Source: Acuticoccus kalidii (GTDB lineage: Bacteria; Pseudomonadota; Alphaproteobacteria; Rhizobiales; Amorphaceae). Taken from it: a stretch of DNA of 64,000 nt. A model generated the notes under the pieces. It did no database searches and was not told the origin of the DNA. It worked only from the letters and a program-made list of their open reading frames with translations. Shown piece by piece: positions 38,371-47,883 of the stretch. A program made the translations under genes and the position numbers. Numbering within the stretch: position 1 is the stretch's first letter; each line of letters begins with the position of its first letter. The stretch is from contig NZ_JAKGCS010000007.1 in assembly GCF_021556395.1 (NCBI RefSeq), positions 142,181 through 206,180 on the forward strand. Direction: 5' to 3'.

Positions 38371-39879
38371 ATGGCGAACCCCTCGCGCCTGATTGTTCGA
38401 TCGGGCCTCGTTCTCAATCCGGGCGACGGCGTCGCCAAGCCGCACGACATTCTGGTGATCGACGGGCGCATCGCGGAGGTGGGCCCGCACGGCATGGAGG
38501 CTCCGCCCGACGCCGCCGTCATCGATGCGTCCGATCGGATCGTCCATCCGGGATTGGTAAACGCCCACACCCACGGGCACGGCCACTATTCGCGCGGCGT
38601 CACGGACGATGTGACGCTCGAGCTGCTGCTCGCCGCGGGTCCGTGGCTCACCGGCCAACGCAGCCGTGAGGACAAGTATCTTTCGACGGCCATCGGCGCG
38701 GCCGAAATGGTGCTGAAGGGATGCACCGCCTGTTACGACATGTTCCTCGAATTGCCGGTGCCCACGCTCGACGGGCTGACGGCCGCCGCCCAAGCCTATA
38801 GCGATGTCGGTATGCGCGCCGTGCTCGCGCCGATGGTCGCCGATCATCCCTTTTTCCACGCCATACCCGGCCTCTACGACGCACTGCCCGACAACCTGCG
38901 GCGCGAAGTCGACGCGTTGACGAGCCCCGACGGCGAGGTCGTGCTGAAACGTATCAAGGAGATCGCGCGGAGCTGGCCCTTTGCGCAGGACGATATCCCG
39001 CTCGCGATGGGCCCGACGGTCCCCCTCCTCTGCACCGACGCCTTCATGAACGGTTGTGTCGCGCTCGCCCGCGAGCATGGGATGATGATCCAGACCCACC
39101 TTTCCGAATCGAAGGTGCAGGAGGTCGCCGCCCAGCGCCGCTACGGGATGAGCCTCACCGAACACCTCGCCCGGCTCGGCGTCCTCGGGCCGGACCTGTC
39201 GGCCGCGCACGGGGTTTGGCTCAGCGACGGCGACATGATGCGCCTTGCGGACGAGGGTGTCTCCGTCGTCCTCAACGTCGCGAGCAACATGCGGCTCGGC
39301 TCCGGGCTGCCGCAGATGCGCCGCCTCCTCGACGAAGGGGTGAATGTCGCGGTCGGCACCGATTCGTCGAGTTGTTGCGACAATCAGAACATGTACGAAG
39401 CGACGCGCCTCGCCGCTTACACCTCGCACCTCTTCTCGAACGATTATCGCCAGTGGGTGACGTCCCGTGAAGCGGCCCATGCGGCGACGGAGGGCAGCGC
39501 ACGCGCGCTCGGAATGCCGAATATCGGCCGCATCGATCGCGGCTATTACGCCGATCTCGTCTTCCTCGACCTCGGGGCCGTCCATTATCTGCCGCTGCGC
39601 AACGTCCTCAATCAGGTCGTTCAGGCCGAGGATTCTACCGCCGTCCGGGACGTGATGATCAACGGGCGCTGGGTGGTGCGGGACCGCAAGCTCCTCACCC
39701 TCGACATCGGGCGCCTTCGGCCGCGGGTCGGCGAGGCGATCGCGCGGCTCGATGCGCTCACCGCGACCCACCGCGCGATCTTCCGCCAGATGCAGCCCAT
39801 CGTCGGCAGCTATTGCGCCGGCCTCTCGGCCACGCGTCACCATGTCCATCGCTTCGCCGGCATCGCCCCGACGACTTGA
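38371..39879 (+). CDS. Amidohydrolase family protein (TrzA/AtzA/guanine deaminase type)
   Basis: The 502-residue enzyme has a metal-dependent amidohydrolase barrel. Metal ligands include HTHGH (H66, H68), a histidine in QTHLSE, a histidine in AAHGVWL, and the catalytic aspartate in VGTDSSS. The group deaminates or dechlorinates nitrogen heterocycles such as guanine, cytosine, S-adenosylhomocysteine or triazines. The ATG at 38371 is preceded by GAAGGAAG. The adjacent allA points to purine or pyrimidine breakdown, but the exact substrate is unknown. Confidence 0.82.
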   Translation: MANPSRLIVRSGLVLNPGDGVAKPHDILVIDGRIAEVGPHGMEAPPDAAVIDASDRIVHPGLVNAHTHGHGHYSRGVTDDVTLELLLAAGPWLTGQRSREDKYLSTAIGAAEMVLKGCTACYDMFLELPVPTLDGLTAAAQAYSDVGMRAVLAPMVADHPFFHAIPGLYDALPDNLRREVDALTSPDGEVVLKRIKEIARSWPFAQDDIPLAMGPTVPLLCTDAFMNGCVALAREHGMMIQTHLSESKVQEVAAQRRYGMSLTEHLARLGVLGPDLSAAHGVWLSDGDMMRLADEGVSVVLNVASNMRLGSGLPQMRRLLDEGVNVAVGTDSSSCCDNQNMYEATRLAAYTSHLFSNDYRQWVTSREAAHAATEGSARALGMPNIGRIDRGYYADLVFLDLGAVHYLPLRNVLNQVVQAEDSTAVRDVMINGRWVVRDRKLLTLDIGRLRPRVGEAIARLDALTATHRAIFRQMQPIVGSYCAGLSATRHHVHRFAGIAPTT

Positions 39880-39970
39880 CCGTCGCACATTGGAAGTCGG
39901 ATCAAGTTTCGACGTTCGGGCGGACGCACCGCCTCTTCCCCGAACGAATGACGAGAAGGCGATATAGGCG

Positions 39971-41170
39971 ATGATCGATCTGTCCTCGGTGCCCGTGTCG
40001 CGGCAGCTCACCTTGCGCACCGTGATGCACGCGGCCATGGACGGAGCGATCTCCCGTGCCGCTCTCGCGCGGGTGACGGGGCTGTCCAAGCAAACGATGT
40101 CCGAGGTCTTCCGCACCCTGGAAGACGATGGCTGGCTCGAGGTCACGGGTCACGCCCGCGGCGGCGTCGGACGCAATGCGACGCTCTATGCGGTCCGCCC
40201 GCGGCGCCTCTTGGTGTTCGGTGCCGATATCGGCGGCTCCTCGGTGAAGGCCGCCCTCGGGGACATGAACGGGACGATCGTCGCCGAGCGGGAAGAGCCG
40301 ACCGATCCGCGGGGCGGCGATCACCTCCTCGCCCAGATCGCCGCCCTCGCGGACCATCTCGCCGAGATGGCGGGAACCGCGCGCGAGCGCATCGCCCTTG
40401 GCAGTGTCGGCATTCCGGGCGCCTACGATCCGCGCACCCAGCGCCTCGCCATGGTGCCGAATATCAAGGATCTCGAGGGGCTTGCGCTCGATGCGCGCCT
40501 GTCGGAACTCGCCGGCTTCGAGATCCGCGTCGACAACGACGTCAACATGGCCGCAAAGGGCGAGCAATGGCGCGGCGAGGGCCGAGCGGTGCACAGCTTC
40601 GTGTTTATCGCGATCGGCATCGGGATCGGCATGGGCATCGTGAACGATGATCGGATCGTGCGCGGCGCACGGGGGGCGGCGGGCGAAATCGCGACGCTTC
40701 CGATCGGCGCCGACCCGTTCGATGCGCGCACCTTCAAGTCCGGCGCGCTCGAGACCGCTGTCGGCAGCGCCGGCATCAGCGCCCTTTATGAGAGCCTGTC
40801 GGGCCGCGCCGATGTCAGCGTGCGGGAGATCATGGACCTCACCGGCGCGGGCGACGCGGCGGCGATCGAGACGATCGATCGCGTCGGTCGATGCCTCGCG
40901 ACCGCGATCCTCGCCGTGTGCGCCGTCGCCGATCCGGAACGGGTCGTTCTCGGCGGCAATGTCGGCGCGCGGCCCGAGCTTCTCGCGCGGGTCAAACACC
41001 ACCTCCCGCTCTGCATGCCCGAGCCGCCGGAATGCGCGATCAGCACGCTCGGCCCGCGCGCAGCGCTGATCGGGGCGATCGCGACCGGCCGGGAGCGGTT
41101 GCGGGAGACGCTTTTCGCCGTTCCGCTCGACGGGACCGGCCGGGCGAGCCAGCGGGGCGGCGCACGGTGA
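39971..41170 (+). CDS. ROK family transcriptional regulator
   Basis: The 399-residue product has an N-terminal winged helix-turn-helix (about residues 12-70, LARVTGLSKQTMSEVFRTL) followed by a ROK sugar-kinase-like domain with GADIGGSSVKAAL and the phosphate motif GIGIGMGIV. NagC- and Mlc-like members sense phosphorylated sugars. It lacks a clear ROK zinc-binding CxCG cluster, so it may differ from NagC in structure. It overlaps nagB by 4 bases (GTGA), so it most likely controls amino-sugar use. Confidence 0.87.
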   Translation: MIDLSSVPVSRQLTLRTVMHAAMDGAISRAALARVTGLSKQTMSEVFRTLEDDGWLEVTGHARGGVGRNATLYAVRPRRLLVFGADIGGSSVKAALGDMNGTIVAEREEPTDPRGGDHLLAQIAALADHLAEMAGTARERIALGSVGIPGAYDPRTQRLAMVPNIKDLEGLALDARLSELAGFEIRVDNDVNMAAKGEQWRGEGRAVHSFVFIAIGIGIGMGIVNDDRIVRGARGAAGEIATLPIGADPFDARTFKSGALETAVGSAGISALYESLSGRADVSVREIMDLTGAGDAAAIETIDRVGRCLATAILAVCAVADPERVVLGGNVGARPELLARVKHHLPLCMPEPPECAISTLGPRAALIGAIATGRERLRETLFAVPLDGTGRASQRGGAR

Positions 41171-41889
41171 TCCGTCCGGTGATTGCGGTTCACCGCACGG
41201 CGGAGGAGGCGGAAGCGGCCGTCACGTCCGTCCTCATCGAGACGATCGCCCGCAAGGCCGACGCTGTTCTCGGGCTTGCGACTGGAAAGACGATGATCGG
41301 GATCTATCACCGCCTCGTGCGCGCACACCGCCATGGCGGGCTCCCGCTTGCACGTGCGACAACGTTCAACCTCGACGAATATTGCGATATCGCCCCCGAC
41401 CATCCGGGCGCGTTCCGCACGTATATGAGGCATCATTTTTTCGCGAAGACGAACATCGACCCGTCGCGGATCCACTTCCCGGCCGAAGGCGGCGAAGCGG
41501 CGTTCGAGCGGGCGATCCGCATTGCGGGCGGGATCGACCTCCAACTCCTCGGCATCGGGCGGAACGGTCATATCGGCTTCAACGAGCCTGGATCCTCCCT
41601 CACCTCCCGCACACGCAAGGTCCACCTCACGCCGATGACGCGCGAGGCCAACGCGGAAGACTTCGGCAGCTTGGAGCGGACGCCGACCCATGCGATGACG
41701 ATGGGAATCGCGACGATCCTCGACGCGCGTCGCGTCATCTTGCTGGCCACCGGCGCTCACAAGCGGCACGCTCTCGCCGATGCTGTCGACGGGCCCGTTC
41801 GGGCAGGCAATCCCGCCTCCGCCCTCCAGCGTCACCCCAACGCCTTGATCGTGTGCGACAGCGCGGCTGCCGCAGGGATCGAGGTCTGA
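41167..41889 (+). CDS. nagB: Glucosamine-6-phosphate deaminase
   Basis: The 240-residue enzyme turns glucosamine 6-phosphate into fructose 6-phosphate and ammonia. Family motifs are LGLATGKT (phosphate loop), FNLDEYCDIAPDHPGAFRTYM with the catalytic aspartate, and GIGRNGHIGFNEPGSS with the catalytic histidine. The GTG start at 41167 overlaps the ROK stop. nagA is not in the window, so the deacetylase must be elsewhere. Length is slightly short of the 266 residues of E. coli NagB, which is normal for the short group. Confidence 0.93.
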   Translation: MIRPVIAVHRTAEEAEAAVTSVLIETIARKADAVLGLATGKTMIGIYHRLVRAHRHGGLPLARATTFNLDEYCDIAPDHPGAFRTYMRHHFFAKTNIDPSRIHFPAEGGEAAFERAIRIAGGIDLQLLGIGRNGHIGFNEPGSSLTSRTRKVHLTPMTREANAEDFGSLERTPTHAMTMGIATILDARRVILLATGAHKRHALADAVDGPVRAGNPASALQRHPNALIVCDSAAAAGIEV

Positions 41890-41909
41890 ATTCGGACGGA
41901 AACGACCAG

Positions 41910-43493
41910 ATGCGCGAACGCGATTTCATGAAGCCCGGCCGCTCGGTGGCGATTGCCACCAACGGCATGGCCGCCACCTCCCACCCGGCCGCGACGCTCG
42001 CCGCGGTGGATATTCTGCGCGCTGGCGGAAATGCGGTCGACGCGGCAATCGCGGCGGTCGCCGTCCAAAGCGTCGTCGATCCGTTGATGACGGGGATCGG
42101 CGGCGATTGTTTTGCCCTTTACGCCCCCGCGAACGGGCCGATGGTGGCGCTCAACGGCTCCGGCCGCGCCCCTGCCGCCGCCCACGCCGAGGCGCTCGTC
42201 GAACAGGGGATGACCCGTCTCGCGGACACCTCCGTCCACGCGGTGACGGTGCCCGGAGCGGTCGACGCCTGGTGCAATCTGAGCGCCCTTTATGGCCGCC
42301 TCTCCCTCTCCCACACGCTGCGGGCGGCGGTCCGAGCCGCCGAGGACGGCTTCACCATCACCCCGCGCGTCGCCTATGACTGGAGCCGCTTCGCCTGGCG
42401 TGTCGAACCCTACGAGGCGTCCGCACGCCAATTCCTGCCGAAGGGCCGCGCACCGGTGATCGGCGAGACGATCGCCAACCCCGCGCTCGGCTCGACGCTG
42501 CGCGAGATCGGACGGCACGGGGCGAGCGCCTTTTATGAGGGCCCGGTCGCGGAGGATATCGTCGCAACGCTCGGCGCGCTCGGCGGGCTTCATACGCTCG
42601 ACGATCTCGCCCTCACACGGACGACCGAGACGGCGCCCATCGCCGCCGCCTATCGCGGTCACACCCTCAATGAGTGCCCGCCCAACGGTCAGGGTCTCAC
42701 CGCCCTCATCATCGCCCGTATCCTCGACGGGTTCGACCTGTCGGACGCCAGCGAAGTCGACCGGATCCACCTCCTCGCGGAGGCGACCAAACTCGCTTAC
42801 CGCCAGCGCGACGCGATCGTCGCGGACCCGGATTATATGGGCGGTCCGGCCGAGGACGCGCTCGACGAGGCCGTCATCGCAACGCTTCGCCAAGCGATCG
42901 ACATGACGCGCGCCGGGCCGATCGAGGCCGCGCCGCTCCCCGTTCACAAGGATACGGTGACGCTCAGCGTCGTCGATCGGGACGGCAACGCGATCACCCT
43001 CATCAACTCGATCTTCTTCGCCTTCGGCAGCGGCATCTACGCGCCGAAGGCCGGCGTCCTCCTCCACAATCGCGGGGCGGGCTTCACACTGAAGGCTGGC
43101 CATCCGAACGCCCTCGGTCCGCGCAAGCGCCCGCTCCACACGATCATTCCGGCGATCCTGTCGAAGGACGGACGCCCCGCCGTCGCCTTCGGCGTGATGG
43201 GCGGGCAATATCAGGCGGCCGGGCACGTCCATTTCGTGTCCCAGCTCCTCGACCATGGGCTCGACGTGCAGATGGCGTCCGACGCGCCGCGGTCCTTCTA
43301 TACGGATGGCGCGATCAGCCTGGAGCCGACGATCTCGGACGCGACCCGCGCCGCCCTCGAAGATCGTGGCCACAAGACGCGCTGGGCCGATTCGCCGCTC
43401 GGCGGTTGCCAGGCCGTCGCGATCGACGAGAAGCGCGGCGTCCTCTGGGGCGCGTCCGACCATCGCAAAGACGGAATGGCCCTTGGCTATTGA
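41910..43493 (+). CDS. Gamma-glutamyltransferase-like N-terminal nucleophile hydrolase
   Basis: The 527-residue protein has the Ntn-hydrolase fold of gamma-glutamyltransferase. It self-cleaves before the nucleophile, predicted to be T349 in KDTVTLSVVD. The active-site oxyanion region is NSIFFAFGSGI. The motif differs from classic GGT, which has TTHxS: here the second and third residues are Val and Thr. It lacks a signal peptide, so it is cytoplasmic, unlike secreted GGT. It follows nagB by 20 bases. Substrate may be a gamma-glutamyl compound or another amide, as in the cephalosporin-acylase-like members. Family firm. Confidence 0.85.
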   Translation: MRERDFMKPGRSVAIATNGMAATSHPAATLAAVDILRAGGNAVDAAIAAVAVQSVVDPLMTGIGGDCFALYAPANGPMVALNGSGRAPAAAHAEALVEQGMTRLADTSVHAVTVPGAVDAWCNLSALYGRLSLSHTLRAAVRAAEDGFTITPRVAYDWSRFAWRVEPYEASARQFLPKGRAPVIGETIANPALGSTLREIGRHGASAFYEGPVAEDIVATLGALGGLHTLDDLALTRTTETAPIAAAYRGHTLNECPPNGQGLTALIIARILDGFDLSDASEVDRIHLLAEATKLAYRQRDAIVADPDYMGGPAEDALDEAVIATLRQAIDMTRAGPIEAAPLPVHKDTVTLSVVDRDGNAITLINSIFFAFGSGIYAPKAGVLLHNRGAGFTLKAGHPNALGPRKRPLHTIIPAILSKDGRPAVAFGVMGGQYQAAGHVHFVSQLLDHGLDVQMASDAPRSFYTDGAISLEPTISDATRAALEDRGHKTRWADSPLGGCQAVAIDEKRGVLWGASDHRKDGMALGY

Positions 43494-45145
43494 GGCCCGT
43501 CGAAGCGATCCTTGATGCGCGCGATGTCGGCCTCGCCGGCATCGGGTTCGGTCACCGCGACCCAAGCGTCGATATAATTCGACGGCGCATATTCGTGCCC
43601 ATGCCCGCGCGGCACCTTGGTCGAGACGGCCATATCCGCCGCGAGCTGTAATGCGGTGACGACCGGGAACCATCGCACCAGCGGCGACACGTCCGGCCCG
43701 CGCGGCTCGTTCAGCCAATCGGGTTTCCACCAAAGGGTCGACCAGTCGAAGAAGACGATCGGGTCGGAGGCGTATTGGAGGTAGACGACGCGCATCGGAC
43801 CCCACCGGGCGCCGGGCCAATCGAGTTGGTCCGTCTGGTTGGTGAAGCGCACGAAAGAGCCGCTTTCGAAGCGGGGAAGCCAGGCGGGCGACTCCGCATT
43901 CCGCTCGTTGGTGACGGAGGTGTGCATGGGGCTCGGAAAGGGCGGGCCGGCCCACAGCGCGCCGTCATAGGGATCGCCGAGGATCTCGTAGAAGCGGACC
44001 GATTCCTCAGAGCTCAGCGCGCCGAGGCTGAGGCCGTAGAGGTAGAGGCGCGGCCGGGTTTCCCGGTCCATCGCGCGCCAATGATCATAGATCGCGGCCA
44101 TCAAAGCGCGCGCCGTGGCGGCGCCATAGCCGGGCTCGAAGATCAGCGAGAACGGGCTCTGAAGGTAGGAATATTGCATCGCCACCGTCGCCGTGTCGCC
44201 GCGATGGAGGTATTCGAGCGGTGCGATCGCGCCCTGGTCCATGAAGCCCGTACCGGTCGGGATCGCGACGATCAGCACCTCCCGCTCGAAACCGCCGACG
44301 CGGATCAACTCGTCGAGGGCGAGCTCGGCCCGCTCCTCAACGTCATCGGCCGAGCCGAGGCCGACATAGACGCGCCGCGGCTGGGTGACCGGCCCGCCCC
44401 AGAAGGCGGCGAGATCGGCCTCGCTCGTGGTGTTCGCCACGAATTGACGCCCGGCCGCGCCGAGTTCGCGCCAGTTGACGAGGGAGGCTTCGCTGCCGCT
44501 CGTCATCGGATCAGTCGGGGCTTCGGTGTCCGGATCGATGAGGGAATCGAGCTTGGCGTAGAAGGAATCCACCGCGCGCAAACTATAGTGGATCAACACA
44601 CCGTCGATGAGGCTGAAGAACAAAAAAGCGGCGATGCCGATCGCGATCGTGATCGCGACGCGTTCGGGAATGACGCGCTCGAGGCGCCGCCCCACCTGAC
44701 GCACGATCAGCTTGAACACCCAGCCGGCGAAGAACAGCACCGCCGCCATGCCCGCCGCAATCAGCGCGACGCTCAACGGATGGGTGGTGTCGACCGGGGG
44801 AAGGCCCATCAGGACGCGGATCGAATCCTGCCACTCCGCCGCCTTAGACAGCGAGAAAGCGAGGCAGGAAAGGCCGAAGGCGGCGGCGATGAAGGCCGCG
44901 ATATTGCCCGCCCGACGCGACACGCGGCGAAGGCCGAGCCAGTCCCACAGCGCGATCGCCGCGATCCCGACGAGATAGCCGAAGGCGAACAGCGCCCCGC
45001 CGAGGAGCCCCTGCATCAGCGCGTCGCGCGGAATGAGCGAGGGCGTGAGGGAGGCGGCGAACAGGAGAAAGCCGATAGAAAGCCCCGTGCCGGAGACGAG
45101 ACGCGTCGCTCTCGGATCGTGGCCGGTCTCGCTCTCCACGCGCAT
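43487..45145 (-). CDS. Membrane alpha/beta-hydrolase (Abhydrolase_9 family)
   Basis: The 552-residue product has an N-terminal membrane domain with about five spans (residues 18-190) and a C-terminal soluble hydrolase domain. The nucleophile elbow is GLSLG in LYLYGLSLGALSS, with the serine near 363. The N-domain SLTPSLIPRD and the whole layout match Abhydrolase_9_N plus Abhydrolase_9. Function in this family is not established. It converges on the GGT-like gene with a 7-base overlap, and is divergent from the XRE-cupin regulator. Confidence 0.82.
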   Translation of the reverse strand: MRVESETGHDPRATRLVSGTGLSIGFLLFAASLTPSLIPRDALMQGLLGGALFAFGYLVGIAAIALWDWLGLRRVSRRAGNIAAFIAAAFGLSCLAFSLSKAAEWQDSIRVLMGLPPVDTTHPLSVALIAAGMAAVLFFAGWVFKLIVRQVGRRLERVIPERVAITIAIGIAAFLFFSLIDGVLIHYSLRAVDSFYAKLDSLIDPDTEAPTDPMTSGSEASLVNWRELGAAGRQFVANTTSEADLAAFWGGPVTQPRRVYVGLGSADDVEERAELALDELIRVGGFEREVLIVAIPTGTGFMDQGAIAPLEYLHRGDTATVAMQYSYLQSPFSLIFEPGYGAATARALMAAIYDHWRAMDRETRPRLYLYGLSLGALSSEESVRFYEILGDPYDGALWAGPPFPSPMHTSVTNERNAESPAWLPRFESGSFVRFTNQTDQLDWPGARWGPMRVVYLQYASDPIVFFDWSTLWWKPDWLNEPRGPDVSPLVRWFPVVTALQLAADMAVSTKVPRGHGHEYAPSNYIDAWVAVTEPDAGEADIARIKDRFDGPQ

Positions 45146-45282
45146 CGTCCCGTCTCTTTCTCGGCCGTCTCCCGCTCATCATTTCCCGAGCATGGCGAAA
45201 GAGGCAACCCGGGGCAGACAGATCGAGAGGCTTGCGCACGCGTCGGCGGCCGCGGGGTCGTAACAGTCGCCATAAGTCCGAC

Positions 45283-45330
45283 TTGACGACCGTTCACATT
45301 CGGAACAATATCCCGAATATGAACGGGTCG
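45283..45330 (+). promoter_or_regulatory. Promoter and operator of the XRE-cupin regulator
   Basis: A -35 TTGACG (45283-45288) is 17 bases from a -10-like CAATAT (45306-45311). An inverted repeat covers it: 45292-45303 with 45313-45324 (12-bp arms, one mismatch, 9-base spacer), extended by CGACC and GGGTCG outside. The start codon at 45319 lies in the right arm, at about +1. The arrangement predicts autorepression and a leaderless transcript. Confidence 0.6.
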
Positions 45331-45888
45331 CACGAGATCGCCATCTTCGATGCCCGGATCGCCGCACGCCTCAAGGCGCTGCGCCAGGAGCGCGGCTGGT
45401 CTCTCGACAATCTGGCCGCCCTGTCCGGCGTCAGTCGCGCGACCCTCTCCCGCCTCGAAAACGGCGATGTCAGCCCGACCGCGAGCGCGCTCGCCAAGCT
45501 CTGCCTCGCCTACGGGCTGACGATGTCGCGCCTGATGACGATGATGGAGGATGATTTCGTCCCCCTCCTCCACCGGGACGCGCAGCCGGTGTGGCACGAT
45601 CCCGAAATCGGCTTCGAGCGCCGCTCCGTCTCCCCGCCGAGCCGCGCCTTGTCGGCCGAAATGGTGGAGGTGAGGCTGCACCCCGGCACCCTCATCGACT
45701 ATGACGGCGCGCCGCGGCCGGGGCTCGAGCATCATCTCTATCTCATCGAGGGGCGGCTGTCCGTCACCCTCGACACGGTCTCGCACCACCTCGTCGCCGG
45801 CGACTGCCTGCGTTATCAGCTCTTCGGCAAGAGCCGGTTCGAGACGGCGCCCGAGACCGCCGCCCACTATATTCTCGTAATGGTGTGA
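45319..45888 (+). CDS. XRE-family regulator with C-terminal cupin
   Basis: The 189-residue product has a helix-turn-helix (about residues 15-68, LDNLAALSGVSRATLSRLENG) and a cupin sensor domain (about 105-185, with LEHHLYLIEGRLSV). HTH-cupin regulators of this kind control small-molecule catabolism. The ATG at 45319 is chosen because an inverted repeat and a promoter place transcription start there. It overlaps the GNAT gene by 4 bases, so the two are coupled, and the GNAT enzyme may be its target. Confidence 0.85.
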   Translation: MNGSHEIAIFDARIAARLKALRQERGWSLDNLAALSGVSRATLSRLENGDVSPTASALAKLCLAYGLTMSRLMTMMEDDFVPLLHRDAQPVWHDPEIGFERRSVSPPSRALSAEMVEVRLHPGTLIDYDGAPRPGLEHHLYLIEGRLSVTLDTVSHHLVAGDCLRYQLFGKSRFETAPETAAHYILVMV

Positions 45889-46424
45889 CCATGGGCCGAA
45901 CTCTGACGATCGACAGGCTGGACGGCGAGGCGATCCGCGCCGAAATCGACGCCCTTTCCGCCCTCCTCGCCGACGTGGTCGCGGCGGGCGCGAGCATCAA
46001 TTTCGTGCTCCCGTTCACGCCCGCCGACGCGGAGCGCTTCTGGCGGGACAAGGTTTTGCCGCGTGTCGAATCGGGCGGCATCACGATGTTGGTCGCCCGC
46101 CATGAAGGGTGGATCGTCGGCTCCGTGCAGCTCGTCCACGACACGCCGCCCAACCAGCCCCATCGCGCCGATATCGCCAAATTGATGGTCCACCCGGATG
46201 CGCGGCGCATGGGAATCGCAAAACGGTTGATGGTGGAGGCCGAGCGCCGGGCCGCCCCGCTCGGCCGCACCCTCATCACGCTCGACACGCGCACCGGCGA
46301 CGCGGCCGAGCCGCTCTATACGGCGCTCGGCTATCAGACTGTCGGCGTGATCCCCGGCTATGCCCGAGACCCTTATGGAACCGACCGGCTCGATTCCACG
46401 ACGATCATGTACAAAACCCTCTGA
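45885..46424 (+). CDS. GNAT family acetyltransferase
   Basis: The 179-residue enzyme moves an acetyl group from acetyl-CoA to an amine. The acetyl-CoA loop is HPDARRMGIAKRLM (R-x-x-G-x-A/G pattern) near residue 105, and a conserved Tyr lies in ALGYQTVG near 150. Two starts are possible: GTG at 45885, overlapping the previous stop, or ATG at 45891. It is translationally coupled to the XRE-cupin regulator. Acceptor unknown; resistance or detoxification is possible. Confidence 0.85.
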   Translation: MTMGRTLTIDRLDGEAIRAEIDALSALLADVVAAGASINFVLPFTPADAERFWRDKVLPRVESGGITMLVARHEGWIVGSVQLVHDTPPNQPHRADIAKLMVHPDARRMGIAKRLMVEAERRAAPLGRTLITLDTRTGDAAEPLYTALGYQTVGVIPGYARDPYGTDRLDSTTIMYKTL

Positions 46425-46497
46425 GCCACCGCCGAAGTGAAGGGGAAGATCGCCGTCCCCAATTCCCCTTTCGCCCGTCCTCGGCTACGAGCACGGG

Positions 46498-47643
46498 ATG
46501 ACCATCGAGCCCATCGACGCCGTGGTGCTCGCTGCCGGCCGAGGCGCCCGCCTCGGCGGTGCGACGCCGAAACAATATCTCCCCCTCGGGGCGGAGACCG
46601 TGCTCGCCCGCGCGGTCGACGCCTTCCTCGACCATCCGCGCGTCCGCCGCGTCATCGTGGTGATCGGGGCGGACGACGATGCCGCGCTCTGTGATGCGAT
46701 CGGACCACGCGCGGCGCGCGTCGAGATCGTCACCGGCGGGGCGACGCGGCAGGCCTCGGTACGCGCCGCGCTCGACCATCTGACCGGCGACGCGCCCGCC
46801 CGCGTGCTGATCCATGACGGGGCGCGCCCGTTCGTGTCGGCCGCGCTGATCGGGCGGGTGATCGACGCGCTCGCGGTCGATGACGCCGTCATTCCCGGCC
46901 TTCCCGTCGCCGACACATTGAAGCGGGTGGAGGGGGAGCAGATCGCCGGCACCGTCTCGCGCGATGCGCTCGTCGCCGCGCAGACCCCGCAGGGCTTCGC
47001 CTTCGCCCCCCTCCTCGCCGCCCACCACAAGATGCTAGAGATGGCGACGGACGATGCCGGGGTGATGGAGGCGGCCGGCTATCCGGTCCGCGTCGTCATG
47101 GGTGAGCGGGAGAATTTCAAGATTACCACGATCGACGATCTCGAGGTCGCGCGCGCGGCGCTGCCCGCCCGCCCGGCCATCGGCCAGGGTTTCGACGTCC
47201 ACCGGATCGTGCCCGGCGGCCCGATGATCCTCGGCGGCCTGACACTCGACCTTCCCTACCGTCTCAGCGGCCATTCCGACGCCGACGTCGCGCTCCACGC
47301 GCTCACCGACGCGATCTTCGGCGCGATCGCGGACGGGGATATCGGCCACCATTTCCCCCCGTCGGACGAAGCCTGGAAAGGTGCCGCGTCCGACCAGTTT
47401 CTCGCCTTCGCGGCCGACCGCGCGAAGGCGGTCGGTGAGATCGCCCATCTCGATCTCACGATCATCTGCGAAAAGCCGAAGATCGGCCCCTTACGCGAGG
47501 CGATGCGGGAGCGGATCGCGGAAATCACCGGCCTTCCGGTCGCCCGCATCGCGGTGAAGGCGACGACGACGGAGCGGCTCGGATTTGCCGGACGCGGCGA
47601 AGGGATCGCCGCGCAGGCGGTGGCGACGGTGCTTCTGCGCTGA
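46498..47643 (+). CDS. ispDF: Bifunctional IspD/IspF (MEP isoprenoid pathway)
   Basis: The 381-residue fusion joins two non-consecutive steps. The IspD part (about residues 1-220) has the nucleotide-binding VVLAAGRGARLGG and adds CTP to methylerythritol phosphate. The IspF part (about 222-381) begins with GQGFDVHRIVPGG, contains HSDADVALHALTDA with zinc-binding Asp and His, and cyclises the product. This fusion is common in alphaproteobacteria. The order ispDF-cinA is also seen in relatives, with a 240-base gap here. Confidence 0.96.
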   Translation: MTIEPIDAVVLAAGRGARLGGATPKQYLPLGAETVLARAVDAFLDHPRVRRVIVVIGADDDAALCDAIGPRAARVEIVTGGATRQASVRAALDHLTGDAPARVLIHDGARPFVSAALIGRVIDALAVDDAVIPGLPVADTLKRVEGEQIAGTVSRDALVAAQTPQGFAFAPLLAAHHKMLEMATDDAGVMEAAGYPVRVVMGERENFKITTIDDLEVARAALPARPAIGQGFDVHRIVPGGPMILGGLTLDLPYRLSGHSDADVALHALTDAIFGAIADGDIGHHFPPSDEAWKGAASDQFLAFAADRAKAVGEIAHLDLTIICEKPKIGPLREAMRERIAEITGLPVARIAVKATTTERLGFAGRGEGIAAQAVATVLLR

Positions 47644-47883
47644 CACTTTCGTTCGCGAAATAGTCGAATGCGCGTAACATTTTCCGCCATCGCCTCGATC
47701 GACGAACGGAAAATCCCCGATTGCCGCCATTGTCCGTCATGCGGATTTCAATTGCCGTGTAGAGTCGACTAAAATTTCGTGCGCGGGTGAACGGGTGGTC
47801 CGCGGCGGGGTCGCCGGTGCGTCGCCACAGGCGCGCCGAAGCGCCGTCCCCGCCCGCTCCCGGCGACAAGAGGACGAAATGCG

